This document shows positions 36,443 to 45,229 of a stretch of 63,148 nt of DNA, one piece after another; position 1 is the stretch's first letter; every line of letters begins with the position of its first letter. This DNA comes from Lachnospiraceae bacterium (lineage in GTDB: Bacteria > Bacillota > Clostridia > Lachnospirales > Lachnospiraceae), in assembly GCA_022776305.1 (NCBI GenBank), contig JALFIB010000073.1, positions 1 to 63,148 on the forward strand, given 5' to 3'. The position numbers and the translations under genes are program-made. Under the pieces are notes generated by a model, which was not told the DNA's origin, searched no databases, and worked only from the letters and a program-made list of their open reading frames with translations.

Positions 36443-36488
36443 GGATGCTGCAGAATCTGTGATAAAGAATGCAGCATCCTTAGTTTTT
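36443..36488 (+). terminator. intrinsic terminator after rseP
   Basis: Perfect 10-bp stem GGATGCTGCA (36443-36452) / TGCAGCATCC (36470-36479) followed by TTAGTTTTTG. Confidence 0.9.
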
Positions 36489-36503
36489 GTCCCTTGGCTC
36501 ATA
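36489..36503 (+). repeat. dispersed GTCCCTTGGCTCATA repeat, copy 1
   Basis: This 15-mer is identical to 56019-56033 and, inverted, to 58424-58438. It follows the rseP terminator directly. Confidence 0.7.
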
Positions 36504-36727
36504 CAATGAGTTGCTCTGCATATGAGCCTACGTCGATTTTTCGTGCTTTACACTTTCAAAATCGACGAAAACGTTCGCAATCCGCTTTGCTACTTGCTCA
36601 TAACCGAATAACTGCTTCGCAGTGTATCAGATGGGGCTTGTGCCCCACCTGATACAAGTAAGTCCCCACCCGTCACTTAATACTCTGCGCATTTGAAGTG
36701 GGGGACTTATTTGATTCGTCTAAAATG
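36504..36727. repeat. hairpin-rich intergenic block between rseP and recA
   Basis: No gene is seen in about 220 bases. It holds three palindromes: CGTCGATTTT (36531-36540)/AAAATCGACG (36558-36567); TGTATCAGATGGGGC (36623-36637)/GCCCCACCTGATACA (36642-36656), 15 pairs with one mismatch; and TAAGTCCCCAC (36659-36669)/GTGGGGGACTTA (36698-36709), then a T-rich end. The reverse-oriented family C repeat (36572-36606) sits between the first two. Confidence 0.75.
36572..36606 (-). repeat. dispersed repeat family C, copy 3 (reverse)
   Basis: On the minus strand it reads TATGAGCAAGTAGCAAAGC followed by GGATTGCGAACG, matching the copies at 31981 and 45095. Confidence 0.65.
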
Positions 36728-36731
36728 TGAC

Positions 36732-36760
36732 TTGACAAAGAAAAGATTTACTGATAATAT
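36732..36760 (+). promoter_or_regulatory. recA upstream promoter P1
   Basis: TTGACA (36732-36737), 17-base spacer, TAATAT (36755-36760); near-consensus. The start would be near 36767, giving a leader of about 160 bases. Confidence 0.75.
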
Positions 36761-36856
36761 GAGACTATAGTAAAACAAAAAGAAGTATTGTATTCCGGCA
36801 GACCTCACACAAAGTCCTTCTTACACGGCAAAACAAAAGAAACAAGAAAGAATGAC

Positions 36857-36885
36857 TTGACAATTGATGAAATTTATACTAGGAT
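36857..36885 (+). promoter_or_regulatory. recA proximal promoter P2
   Basis: TTGACA (36857-36862), 17-base spacer, TAGGAT (36880-36885). The start near 36892 lies just before the LexA box. Confidence 0.75.
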
Positions 36886-36897
36886 AAAACAAGAATA

Positions 36898-36911
36898 CGA
36901 ACATAAGTTCG
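36898..36911. promoter_or_regulatory. LexA (SOS) box of recA
   Basis: Perfect palindromic CGAAC-ATAA-GTTCG, the Gram-positive LexA/DinR consensus (CGAACRNRYGTTYG type), right at the P2 transcript start and overlapping the region before the recA ribosome site. Confidence 0.92.
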
Positions 36912-36927
36912 GTAAAGGAGAACAGAT

Positions 36928-37986
36928 ATGGCACAGGATGATAAGTTAAAAGCATTGGATGCTGCGCTTGCGCAGATTGAAAAACAGTTTGGAAAAGGCT
37001 CCGTTATGAAGCTTGGAGATAAAGGGGCAAATATGAATATAGAGACTGTCCCTACAGGTTCTTTGAGCCTTGATATTGCCCTTGGACTTGGGGGTATACC
37101 AAAGGGAAGGATCATCGAGATATACGGACCGGAGTCCAGCGGTAAGACTACAGTGGCCCTTCATATGGTATCTGAAGTGCAAAAGAGAGGCGGAATCGCA
37201 GGGTTTATAGATGCGGAACATGCGTTAGATCCTGTATATGCACAAAATATCGGTGTTGATATTGACAATTTATATATTTCCCAGCCGGATAATGGGGAGC
37301 AGGCCCTTGAGATCACGGAGACGATGGTACGTTCCGGTGCAGTAGACATTATTATTGTGGACTCAGTAGCAGCACTTGTTCCGAAGGCGGAAATTGATGG
37401 CGATATGGGTGATTCACACGTTGGCCTTCAAGCAAGGCTTATGTCTCAGGCACTGAGGAAGCTGACTGGTGTCATTAGTAAGTCAAACTGTAGTGTGATC
37501 TTTATCAACCAGCTCCGTGAAAAAGTGGGCATCATGTTTGGAAATCCGGAGACCACCACAGGAGGACGTGCTCTGAAGTTCTATTCCTCTATTCGTCTGG
37601 ATGTACGCCGGATCGAGGCGCTGAAGCAAAGCGGCGAAGTGATCGGAAACAGGACCAGAGTAAAGGTAGTTAAGAATAAGATCGCTCCGCCGTTTAAAGA
37701 AGCAGAGTTTGACATTATGTTCGGAAAAGGTATTTCCCGGGAAGGAGATATCCTTGATCTGGCAGCAAATAACAATATTATCAATAAAAGCGGCGCTTGG
37801 TATGCATATCAGGGAGAGAAGATCGGACAGGGCCGTGAAAATGCAAAGCTTTACTTAAAGGAACATCCGGAAGTCATGGAAGAAGTGGACCGTAAAGTAC
37901 GTGAGCATTATGGGCTGATCGAGGCAGAAGATGGGGATGAGGACATGGTTTCAGGAAAAATTCCGTCTGCAGATCCAGAAGAATAG
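36928..37986 (+). CDS. recA: recombinase RecA
   Basis: Strand-exchange recombinase and LexA coprotease, 352 residues. [13 protein letters not shown] is the Walker A, VDSVAAL the Walker B, and [23 protein letters not shown] includes the L2 DNA loop. The C-terminal acidic tail is present. AAAGGAG stands before the ATG. Two promoters and a LexA box precede it. recX follows after 16 bases, a standard pairing in which RecX restrains RecA filaments. Confidence 0.98.
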   Translation: MAQDDKLKALDAALAQIEKQFGKGSVMKLGDKGANMNIETVPTGSLSLDIALGLGGIPKGRIIEIYGPESSGKTTVALHMVSEVQKRGGIAGFIDAEHALDPVYAQNIGVDIDNLYISQPDNGEQALEITETMVRSGAVDIIIVDSVAALVPKAEIDGDMGDSHVGLQARLMSQALRKLTGVISKSNCSVIFINQLREKVGIMFGNPETTTGGRALKFYSSIRLDVRRIEALKQSGEVIGNRTRVKVVKNKIAPPFKEAEFDIMFGKGISREGDILDLAANNNIINKSGAWYAYQGEKIGQGRENAKLYLKEHPEVMEEVDRKVREHYGLIEAEDGDEDMVSGKIPSADPEE

Positions 37987-38002
37987 AAATGGATTTTGAC
38001 TG

Positions 38003-38617
38003 ATGAAACAGATCTGTGAAATAAAAAAACTGACCGGAGGAAGATATCTGGTTCTTTTGGAAGATGAGTCAATGTTTCCCCTTTATGCAAAAGAGCTGGA
38101 GGAGTTTGGTATCAAGGAAGAGGGATATCTGGGAGAAAGAGAGATAGAAAGGATATTCCGTGAGATTCTGCCAAAAAGATCCAAGCTTTGTGCGATGCAT
38201 TTCTTACAGTCAACAGACCGAACAGAGTACCAGCTTCGAAAGAAGCTGGAATCTCTTTTTTATCCGGAAGATATCATTGAAGAGGCAGTATCGTACGTAA
38301 AAAAATTCCATTATATCGATGACATGCGGTATGCGGTAAATTATCTGGAATGCCATAAGGACAGCAAAAGCATGCGGCAGCTGGAGCAAGAGCTTTATAA
38401 AAAAGGAATATCACGGGAGACTTTTCAAGAAGCAGCCGAGCGATCCGAATTTCCGGAAGAGACAGAGCAGATTCGGTACTGGCTGGAAAAAAAGCACTAT
38501 ACGGGACAAGGTGCAGAAAAAAAGGAGACAGAAAAAATATGCCGTTTCCTGCTGCGCAAAGGATACCGTATGTCAGACATACAAAAGGTGATCCGGTGTG
38601 ATGATTTGTATGAATAG
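38003..38617 (+). CDS. recX: regulatory protein RecX
   Basis: 204-residue RecX family protein made of three-helix repeats; LQSTDRTEYQLRKKLE and FHYIDDMRYAVNYLE are recognisable tandem repeat signatures. It binds the RecA filament groove and modulates it. Longer than E. coli RecX (166) because of an N-terminal beta segment common in Firmicutes. The ribosome site is weak; it is likely coupled to recA. Confidence 0.88.
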   Translation: MKQICEIKKLTGGRYLVLLEDESMFPLYAKELEEFGIKEEGYLGEREIERIFREILPKRSKLCAMHFLQSTDRTEYQLRKKLESLFYPEDIIEEAVSYVKKFHYIDDMRYAVNYLECHKDSKSMRQLEQELYKKGISRETFQEAAERSEFPEETEQIRYWLEKKHYTGQGAEKKETEKICRFLLRKGYRMSDIQKVIRCDDLYE

Positions 38618-38647
38618 CCGGAAATATCAAAACAGGAGCACAATTAC

Positions 38648-38676
38648 TTGACATAAATAACAAAACAGTATAAAAT
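38648..38676 (+). promoter_or_regulatory. promoter of rny
   Basis: TTGACA (38648-38653), 17-base spacer, TAAAAT (38671-38676), about 40 bases ahead of the ribosome site. Confidence 0.7.
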
Positions 38677-38723
38677 TGTAGTGTTGTTTACGAACAATGA
38701 AAATTGAATAAGGAGGTGCTCCT

Positions 38724-40280
38724 GTGCCTGGAACAGTAATGATTATTATTGCTGTTGTAATCACTTTGATTATCGCTATTCCGGTATCCGCTCTTGTCGC
38801 TATAAATTACAGGAAAAATGTAGTAGAAGCAAAGCTCGGCAGTGCTGAGGAAAAGGCAAGACAGATAATCGATGATGCGCTGAAGGTTGCAGAGACAAAG
38901 AAGCGTGAAGCACTTCTGGAAGCGAAGGAAGAATCTTTGAAGACAAAGAATGAGTTGGAAAAAGAGACGAGAGAACGCAGAACAGAATTGCAGCGCTACG
39001 AGAAGCGAGTATTATCAAAAGAAGAAAGCGTTGATAAGAAAGCAGAATCTCTGGAACGCAGGGAATCAAGTCTTACAGCTAAGGAAGAAGAGTTAAGGAA
39101 AAAGAACGCAGAAGTAGAATCACTTCGCGGACAAAGAATTCAGGAACTCGAAAGAATCTCAGGACTTACCTCTGAACAAGCAAAAGAATATCTTTTAAAA
39201 ACTGTTGAAGATGAAGTAAAAATTGACACTGCTAAGCTTTATAAAGAGCTGGAAAGCAGAGCAAAAGAAGATGCTAACAAAAAAGCAAAAGAATATGTGG
39301 TTACAGCAATCCAGAAATGTGCTGCTGATCACGTTGCAGAGACTACGATTTCTGTAGTACAACTGCCAAATGATGAAATGAAGGGCAGAATCATCGGACG
39401 AGAGGGAAGAAACATCCGTACCCTTGAAACACTGACTGGTGTCGACCTGATTATTGATGATACTCCGGAAGCAGTCATTTTGTCAGGCTTTGATCCAATT
39501 CGACGAGAAGTTGCAAGGATTGCACTTGAAAAACTGATTGTCGATGGCAGAATCCATCCGGCCAGAATTGAAGAGATGGTAGAAAAAGCACAAAAAGAGG
39601 TTGAAACAATAATCCGTGAGGAAGGAGAGGCAGCTACTCTTGAGGTAGGTGTTCATGGTATCCATCCTGAATTAGTACGTTTGCTTGGTAGAATGAAATA
39701 CAGAACAAGCTATGGCCAGAATGCCCTGAAGCATTCCATTGAGGTGGCGCAGCTTGCCGGATTGCTTGCCGGTGAGATTGGTGTTGATGTGCGTATGGCT
39801 AAGCGTGCTGGATTGTTGCATGATATTGGCAAGTCCATCGACCATGAAATTGAGGGCTCCCACATCCAGATTGGTGCGGATCTTTGTAGAAAGTATAAGG
39901 AGTCGCCTATTGTCATCAATGCGGTTGAATCCCACCATGGCGATGTTGAAGCGGAATCACTGATCGCATGTATCGTACAAGCTGCTGATACGATTTCTGC
40001 AGCTCGTCCGGGTGCCAGACGTGAGACGCTAGAAACATATACAAACAGATTAAAACAGTTGGAAGATATTACAAATACCTTTAAAGGTGTTGAGAAATCA
40101 TTTGCTATTCAGGCAGGTAGAGAAATTCGGGTAATGGTAGTTCCGGATCAGGTAAGCGATGCAGACATGGTTCTGTTGGCAAGAGATATTGCAAAACAGA
40201 TCGAAGCAGAATTGGAATATCCGGGACAGATTAAGATCAGCGTGATCCGCGAAAGTAGAGCGGTAGATTACGCGAAGTAG
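38724..40280 (+). CDS. rny: ribonuclease Y
   Basis: Membrane-anchored endoribonuclease starting bulk mRNA decay. One N-terminal helix (about residues 3-26), then a long Lys/Glu-rich coiled coil to about residue 205, a KH domain ([21 protein letters not shown]) and an HD domain with [13 protein letters not shown] carrying the HD metal site. Length 518 matches B. subtilis (520). GTG start with AGGAGGTG 5 bases upstream. Confidence 0.97.
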   Translation: MPGTVMIIIAVVITLIIAIPVSALVAINYRKNVVEAKLGSAEEKARQIIDDALKVAETKKREALLEAKEESLKTKNELEKETRERRTELQRYEKRVLSKEESVDKKAESLERRESSLTAKEEELRKKNAEVESLRGQRIQELERISGLTSEQAKEYLLKTVEDEVKIDTAKLYKELESRAKEDANKKAKEYVVTAIQKCAADHVAETTISVVQLPNDEMKGRIIGREGRNIRTLETLTGVDLIIDDTPEAVILSGFDPIRREVARIALEKLIVDGRIHPARIEEMVEKAQKEVETIIREEGEAATLEVGVHGIHPELVRLLGRMKYRTSYGQNALKHSIEVAQLAGLLAGEIGVDVRMAKRAGLLHDIGKSIDHEIEGSHIQIGADLCRKYKESPIVINAVESHHGDVEAESLIACIVQAADTISAARPGARRETLETYTNRLKQLEDITNTFKGVEKSFAIQAGREIRVMVVPDQVSDADMVLLARDIAKQIEAELEYPGQIKISVIRESRAVDYAK

Positions 40281-40320
40281 TGGAGATTTAAAGGGATTTT
40301 TTAATCATCCAGTATTTTAT

Positions 40321-40378
40321 ATACCCCTTTTATGGCAGACAGTTATATGCTGTGGCTATAAGAGGGGTATTTATATTG
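40321..40378 (+). terminator. intrinsic terminator after rny
   Basis: ATACCCC (40321-40327)/GGGGTAT (40364-40370) at the base of a stem extended by about nine further pairs, followed by TTTATATT. Confidence 0.88.
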
Positions 40379-40451
40379 GAAATAAAAAAGGATAACTTTA
40401 ACTATTCAGAAATGTTATCTTTTTCTTTAAGAAAATTAAGAAAATCATTTA

Positions 40452-40480
40452 GTGACAAATTGATACTTTCCTATTATACT
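40452..40480 (+). promoter_or_regulatory. promoter of the secreted protein gene
   Basis: GTGACA (40452-40457), 17-base spacer, TATACT (40475-40480), 36 bases before the ATG. Its place inside the longer open frame argues for the downstream start. Confidence 0.65.
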
Positions 40481-40516
40481 GTAAGAAGAAAAGTAATTGA
40501 TCCGGGAGACGAAATT

Positions 40517-41188
40517 ATGAGACAAAGAATCAATCATATACGAAGAAATGTTGTGGCTGGTATGGCAATTGCATTTGGCATATTCTTATCCTTTGGGTCA
40601 GGCGCAGGAATGACAGCGTTTGCAGAGGAGTCTGTTACGTATTTAGATGATACGGGAAACTGGTCTGAGGAATTCTCCGATGAGTCAGCAGGTATACAGG
40701 ATGTATACACGATGGAAGAAAATGCAGAGGCCGTTGAGAAGGCGACAGGAAATTACACAGTGGAAGCAGGTTGGTCCGTGGACAGCGATTCCAGTACCGC
40801 TGACAAGTCTGTATACAAACAAGATGGAATGTTAGAGTCCGATGATACCTCAACCGTGTCCTGCAGTTATATGGATACGAATTATTCTGTCTTAGAATAT
40901 GAGCAGCTGCGCGATATGCTGACTAACAATCTCCTCTACAGCAATGTAAATGCTCAGATCAGTGCCAGTGCAGTGTATACGAACGCAAAAGATTATCTTT
41001 ATATCCTTCTGGTGGATGACACATCTTTAGAGTATCGGAATATCTACTGCTATGTAGTAGGGGATTATCGCTGCTTCTGCGTTGAGGTAAAAGAGTACCG
41101 ATCTGAAGCAGAACAGCTCCGTTCCCAAGAATTAAAGACGCCGCAGGAAGTAGGTCAAAGCATTGCTGAGGGCTTTGTTTGGAATTGA
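40517..41188 (+). CDS. secreted protein of unknown function
   Basis: A 223-residue protein with a clear Sec signal peptide: basic MRQRINHIRR, hydrophobic core to about residue 33, and cleavage likely after MTAFA at about residue 36. The mature part is acidic, rich in Ser, Asp, Glu and Tyr, with no known domain and no wall anchor. The ORF is open 55 codons upstream, but that stretch contains the rny terminator and this gene's own promoter, so ATG 40517 (GGGAG upstream) is taken. It seems to be a monocistronic gene. Confidence 0.7.
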   Translation: MRQRINHIRRNVVAGMAIAFGIFLSFGSGAGMTAFAEESVTYLDDTGNWSEEFSDESAGIQDVYTMEENAEAVEKATGNYTVEAGWSVDSDSSTADKSVYKQDGMLESDDTSTVSCSYMDTNYSVLEYEQLRDMLTNNLLYSNVNAQISASAVYTNAKDYLYILLVDDTSLEYRNIYCYVVGDYRCFCVEVKEYRSEAEQLRSQELKTPQEVGQSIAEGFVWN

Positions 41189-41229
41189 GCGAAATGAGTC
41201 GCGCAGCAACGGGTAAGCACGACTTGACG

Positions 41230-41269
41230 TGTAGTTTTGCGAACATTTAGGGAGAGTCTGAATAGTTAC
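41230..41269 (+). repeat. dispersed repeat family D, copy 1
   Basis: TGTAGTTTTGCGAACATTTA followed by GGGAGAGTCTGAATAGTTAC resembles 44077-44118 at most positions. Directly after it an open frame without a start codon runs to the TAG at about 41356. Confidence 0.6.
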
Positions 41270-41366
41270 GAATACGGATAGTAAGAATGAAGAGCTGCAG
41301 GGTATTGCCGAAGATGAGATATCATTTGGAGAGACCTTGCAGCGCTTATTAATGTAGGAGGCAGAT

Positions 41367-42221
41367 ATGATTCAAGATATCGGAGTAAACCGGTTCCATA
41401 ATGAATACTGTAAAGAAAAGCCGGATCCGGACAGTATAGTCCTTTGTTACCGCGGAAGAGAGATTTTTGTGAAATGTGAGGAGGATCAGCTCATTTTTCT
41501 CACTTATGAAGAAGTGACCGGACAGTTTCCTGAGCTGAAAGGTCATGAAACGTATTTATTCCGAATAGATGAGAAAAAGTTTTTCCTTTTCCGAGATCCA
41601 TATGGGGCAGGGCTAAATGAAAAGCTTTCCGAAAAGTTCCCTGCGTATGGCTGGGAGAAGATTGAACGGATGCGTACAGCTTCATCTCTTGATCTGGCCT
41701 TTGCCGGTGTGACGGGAATGCAACTGTCTAACTGGTATTCCAGCAGAAAGTTTTGTCCCCGCTGCGGACATCCTCTCATACATAGTGAAGAAGAGCGGAT
41801 GATGCATTGCACAGCCTGTGGACAGGTTGAATATCCTAAAATATGTCCGGCGGTTATTGTTGGTGTGGTACATCAAGATAAGCTTCTGTTGACAAAATAT
41901 GCAGGTCGTGCTTTTAAACGTTATGCATTAATCGCAGGATTTGCAGAAATCGGGGAGACGATAGAAGAAACAGTTAAGAGAGAAGTGATGGAAGAGGTTG
42001 GGCTGAACGTGAAAAATCTGCACTATTATAAAAGCCAGCCCTGGTCTTTTTCTGATACGCTTTTGATGGGGTTCTATGCAGAGCTTGATGGAGAAGAAAC
42101 GATCCGTCTGGATGAAAATGAGCTTTCCGTTGCCCAGTGGTGTACCCGCGAGGAGATTCCGGAAGATGACGGAATCAGCCTAACGCGGGAAATGATGCGG
42201 GTATTTAAAGAAGGAAGGTAA
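41367..42221 (+). CDS. nudC: NAD(+)/NADH pyrophosphatase (decapping) NudC
   Basis: Nudix hydrolase splitting NADH, and NAD caps of RNA, into NMN(H) and AMP. The zinc ribbon CPRCGHPL...CTACGQ at about residues 128-150 and the Nudix box GFAEIGETIEETVKREV-MEEVGL at about residues 190-212 are complete. The downstream SQPWSF motif is the NudC-specific signature. Length 284 is typical. TAGGAGG stands before the ATG. It converges with the glucosidase gene. Confidence 0.92.
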   Translation: MIQDIGVNRFHNEYCKEKPDPDSIVLCYRGREIFVKCEEDQLIFLTYEEVTGQFPELKGHETYLFRIDEKKFFLFRDPYGAGLNEKLSEKFPAYGWEKIERMRTASSLDLAFAGVTGMQLSNWYSSRKFCPRCGHPLIHSEEERMMHCTACGQVEYPKICPAVIVGVVHQDKLLLTKYAGRAFKRYALIAGFAEIGETIEETVKREVMEEVGLNVKNLHYYKSQPWSFSDTLLMGFYAELDGEETIRLDENELSVAQWCTREEIPEDDGISLTREMMRVFKEGR

Positions 42222-42249
42222 CTATTCGTAAGGTGGCGCGAATAGTTAC
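42218..42249. repeat. perfect 11-bp inverted repeat between convergent genes
   Basis: GTAACTATTCG (42218-42228), 10-base loop, CGAATAGTTAC (42239-42249). It overlaps the nudC stop. No T-run follows the plus-strand stem. The arm GAATAGTTACGAA recurs at 41260-41272. Confidence 0.7.
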
Positions 42250-42266
42250 GAAGAAAAATTTAAATT

Positions 42267-43943
42267 TTAAACACCCAGAGCCAGTACAACGGCTTGGTAT
42301 CCCTGCAGTTTGAGAGAATGCTCCTGTTGTTCCAGCTGCGGACAGTTGTTGATTAATATCTGGTAGTTTTCTTCTGGCAGAAGAACTTCCTGAGGCTCAT
42401 TTTGGAAATTGGCAAGGATGAGGAGGGACTGTTTTTCACCTTTGCGGAAAAATGCCATAAGATTTTTTTGGCTTTCCAGATAAGGAACCGTCTGGCCGTA
42501 CACAAGGGTGTCTTTGTAGAGCGGGTTTTTGCGCAGGGAGATCAATGCTTTATAATAAGAGAAGACGGAGTTTTCATCATGGATCTGCGATGCGGCATTT
42601 ATCCTTGTATAATTTGGGTTTACTTTAAGCCATGGGGTACCGCTGGTGAAGCCGGCAGATGGCTGGTCGGACCACTGCATCGGTGTGCGGGCGTTATCCC
42701 GGCTGTAGCGAAGGACTGCTTTTAAGGCAGCTTCATCTGAAAGCCCTGCAGCTTTGGCTGTTTTATACTCATCCAGCGTATTCACATCATTGATATCTTC
42801 AATGGATTCAAAGGGCATATTTTCCATACCCAGCTCTTGTCCCTGATATAAAAAAGGGATTCCGCGGAGCATCAGTGTGACCGTGGCAAGCATCTTTTTG
42901 CTAGTGTCATTTACATCCCCTTCCGGAATATAATGACTGACGCCACGAGGCTCATCATGGTTTTCGATGACATTGGCTAAAAATCCGATATCCTGAACTT
43001 TTCGCTGGGAAGAAAAGCAGCATGCTTTATAGTCTTCCGGTGTGATCTGCTGGCAGTCATACCACCCCTTGGGGCTTTTCCCGAAACATGTGGTGCTAAA
43101 GTCGAACATAGTAGAAAAATGTCCGTTTTCACCTATAAAATCCACAAGCTCTTCCGGCTTGGCATCAAACACTTCACCCACTGTAAAGGCATCATACTTA
43201 TCAAAAGTACGATTTTTCATTTCTTGCAGGAAATCACCGATTCCCTGAGATTCTTTCAGCATATTGGAGACGGAACAAAGTCCATCGCTGCGGTCACTGG
43301 GATAATCATGGAATGGAAGCGCTTTTTTAATATTGATGATAGCATCAATGCGGAAACCGCCTAATCCCTTATCAAGCCACCAGTTGATGTTCTGGAAAAT
43401 TTCTTCTCTTACTTTTGGATTTTCCCAATTCAGATCCGGTTGTTTTTTATGGAACAGGTGGAGGTATAGCTTATCTGTTCCCGGAAGCTCATCCCAGCAG
43501 GGACCGCCGAAATAAGAACGCCAATTGCAGGGACGTCCGTCTTTCGCATCAGCCAGATAGAAATATTGGCCGTAGGGGCCTTCGGGATCTGCAATGGCTT
43601 TTTGGAACCATTCATGTTCATCAGAACAGTGGTTGGCTACAAGATCCATCAGAATATACATGTCTCTTTTTTTCGCTTCGTTGATCAGCCTGTCCATATC
43701 CTCCATGGTGCCAAAGCGCGGATCGATTTTGTAATAATCGGCAATGTCATAGCCCTGGTCTGCAAGAGGAGAGAGATAGACGGGGGACAGCCATATAATA
43801 TCAATGCCAAGATCTTTTAGGTAATCCAGCTTTTCAATGATCCCGGGAATATCTCCGATTCCGTCCCCATTTGTATCGTAAAAACTTTTTGGATAAATTT
43901 GGTAAGCTACTTTATCGTGCCACCATTTCTTTTTCATATTCAT
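42267..43943 (-). CDS. GH13 alpha-glucosidase (oligo-1,6-glucosidase/MalL type)
   Basis: Intracellular glucosidase hydrolysing short alpha-glucosides. (beta/alpha)8 catalytic motifs are DLVANHCS (region I), GGFRIDAI with the nucleophile (II), FTVGEVFD with the acid/base Glu (III) and IENHDEPR (IV). Ala directly after the nucleophile Asp, rather than Val, is the state usually seen in alpha-1,4- rather than alpha-1,6-acting members; this is only a hint. Length 558 is standard and there is no signal peptide. GAGGA 8 bases before the ATG. An AraC regulator lies just upstream in the same direction and probably controls it. Confidence 0.9.
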   Translation of the reverse strand: MNMKKKWWHDKVAYQIYPKSFYDTNGDGIGDIPGIIEKLDYLKDLGIDIIWLSPVYLSPLADQGYDIADYYKIDPRFGTMEDMDRLINEAKKRDMYILMDLVANHCSDEHEWFQKAIADPEGPYGQYFYLADAKDGRPCNWRSYFGGPCWDELPGTDKLYLHLFHKKQPDLNWENPKVREEIFQNINWWLDKGLGGFRIDAIINIKKALPFHDYPSDRSDGLCSVSNMLKESQGIGDFLQEMKNRTFDKYDAFTVGEVFDAKPEELVDFIGENGHFSTMFDFSTTCFGKSPKGWYDCQQITPEDYKACCFSSQRKVQDIGFLANVIENHDEPRGVSHYIPEGDVNDTSKKMLATVTLMLRGIPFLYQGQELGMENMPFESIEDINDVNTLDEYKTAKAAGLSDEAALKAVLRYSRDNARTPMQWSDQPSAGFTSGTPWLKVNPNYTRINAASQIHDENSVFSYYKALISLRKNPLYKDTLVYGQTVPYLESQKNLMAFFRKGEKQSLLILANFQNEPQEVLLPEENYQILINNCPQLEQQEHSLKLQGYQAVVLALGV

Positions 43944-44007
43944 CAGTGAAATCCTCGATTCTGGTAAAGTATGGAGGAACCTTTTCTGTTCCGTTTATGT
44001 AAGAAAC

Positions 44008-44036
44008 AGTATATATGGATTTCTCTGGAAAGTCAT
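44008..44036 (-). promoter_or_regulatory. candidate promoter of the GH13 gene
   Basis: Minus strand ATGACT (44036-44031), 17-base spacer, TATACT (44013-44008). Just downstream CTGTTTC-N10-GGAACAG is a near-palindrome that could be an operator. Confidence 0.45.
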
Positions 44037-44076
44037 ACGAATATATGATTAAAAACTTCAATATTTTATCTTTTCC

Positions 44077-44118
44077 TGCAGTTTTGCGAATGTTTGAGGA
44101 GGGCTTCTGAACAGTTAT
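44077..44118 (+). repeat. dispersed repeat family D, copy 2
   Basis: TGCAGTTTTGCGAATGTTTG then AGGAGGGCTTCTGAACAGTTAT; pairs with 41230-41269. It overlaps the 3' end of the araC-type gene. The two copies bracket nudC and the glucosidase gene as direct repeats. Confidence 0.6.
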
Positions 44119-45011
44119 ATCTTTTGGAAAGTGCGCCGGTAACCACTGGGTGTCATGGAAGTCTGTTTTCGGAATTCACGTAAAAAATTCCCAAAATTAT
44201 TGAATCCGCATTCAAGACAGATATCGGTGATCTGCATGGAGGTTTCAGTAAGCAGCGCGGTGGCACGGCGTATGCGGTATTCGTTCAGATAGGCGATGGG
44301 AGATTGCCCCGTAGCCTTTTTGAAAAACCGGCAGAAGTATTGCTCGTTGAGGTTCAGCAAGCCAGCCAAGTCGCTGATGAATATTTTCTCAGAGTAATGT
44401 GTATGGATATAGGATAACACCATTTTAATACTTTCAATATTTTCATTTTTTTGACTTCCACAGGTGTGCAGCAGCTGGGCAGCGGACAGATATCCCAATA
44501 TATTTAAAAGTGCTGCCTTAATAAACAGCTGCTGGGGTGCATTGATGATATGTCCTGCAGAAATACTGGAATATTGGGCTGCCAGCTTTTTGTACTCAGA
44601 TAAGATAGCTTCATAACATGAATCTGTTTTTTCTATTTTCCGCGGAAGCACAAGATCCCCCTTGGCCAGTGGGAGAAGCAGGTTTCCCTGTGCATCGTCA
44701 TTGGACAAAAAGCATAAAAGGTACGGTGAGAATACAAGGGCGGATTCGCAGCAGGGTTCTTCGCAGACGATCCGGTGTAATTCTCCTGAACGGATAAAAA
44801 AGAAACATTCTGAATCAATGTCATATTTCTCCATATTGATCTCAAGAGAAAAATGGCCGCTTATAAAATGAACCAGTTCGATCTCTTCGTGCCAATGGAG
44901 AGGGACATGGAAACATTCGGATTTGGGATTGGTTGTATAAAATCCACATCGGAAAGAGTGGCTGCCGTGTGCCCGGTCTTCTTTTAAAAAAAGGGGTTTT
45001 GATGAAGTCAA
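44115..45011 (-). CDS. AraC-family transcriptional regulator
   Basis: 298 residues: an N-terminal cupin-like effector domain (HWHEEIELVHFISG near residue 39) and a C-terminal AraC double helix-turn-helix (FISDLAGLLNLNEQYFCRFFK and the signature ending GFNNFGNFLREFRKQTSMTPSGYR). It probably senses a sugar and activates the adjacent glucosidase gene. Start is TTG at 45011 with GGAGG 8 bases upstream; no ATG is available in a sensible place. An extended -10 TGG-TATGAT lies on the minus strand at 45052-45047, back-to-back with the pepV promoter. Confidence 0.88.
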   Translation of the reverse strand: MTSSKPLFLKEDRAHGSHSFRCGFYTTNPKSECFHVPLHWHEEIELVHFISGHFSLEINMEKYDIDSECFFFIRSGELHRIVCEEPCCESALVFSPYLLCFLSNDDAQGNLLLPLAKGDLVLPRKIEKTDSCYEAILSEYKKLAAQYSSISAGHIINAPQQLFIKAALLNILGYLSAAQLLHTCGSQKNENIESIKMVLSYIHTHYSEKIFISDLAGLLNLNEQYFCRFFKKATGQSPIAYLNEYRIRRATALLTETSMQITDICLECGFNNFGNFLREFRKQTSMTPSGYRRTFQKI

Positions 45012-45063
45012 AGGGGATGCCTCCTTTTTTTCATAGAGATGTTATTATCATACCACATCTGGC

Positions 45064-45092
45064 TTGAGTTCGTTACTTGTTTGTATTATAAT
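45064..45092 (+). promoter_or_regulatory. promoter of the dipeptidase gene
   Basis: TTGAGT (45064-45069), 17-base spacer, TATAAT (45087-45092). The leader of about 130 bases contains dispersed repeat family C. Confidence 0.7.
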
Positions 45093-45094
45093 TT

Positions 45095-45134
45095 AACCGA
45101 TATGAGCAAGCATCGAATTGGATTGCGAATATCC
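45095..45134 (+). repeat. dispersed repeat family C, copy 2
   Basis: AACCGA-TATGAGCAAG-CATCGAATT-GGATTGCGAATATCC, aligned with 31981-32016. It begins right after a -10 box, so it is transcribed as part of the leader. Confidence 0.7.
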
Positions 45135-45229
45135 GCTTGACAAAGGATGCGGCTCTATGGACGGGAAAGCCTTGTAATAAGGTTTAAATACCGTAAAGTA
45201 TTATTTTTATAAAAAGAAAGGGTTTTACT

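Noticed and set aside
36424-36652. Small open frame after rseP
   Set aside because: It crosses the terminator and the palindrome cluster and has no ribosome site.
40352-40516. N-terminal extension of the secreted protein gene
   Set aside because: The 55 codons cover the rny terminator and the gene's own promoter, and a signal peptide follows directly at the downstream ATG.
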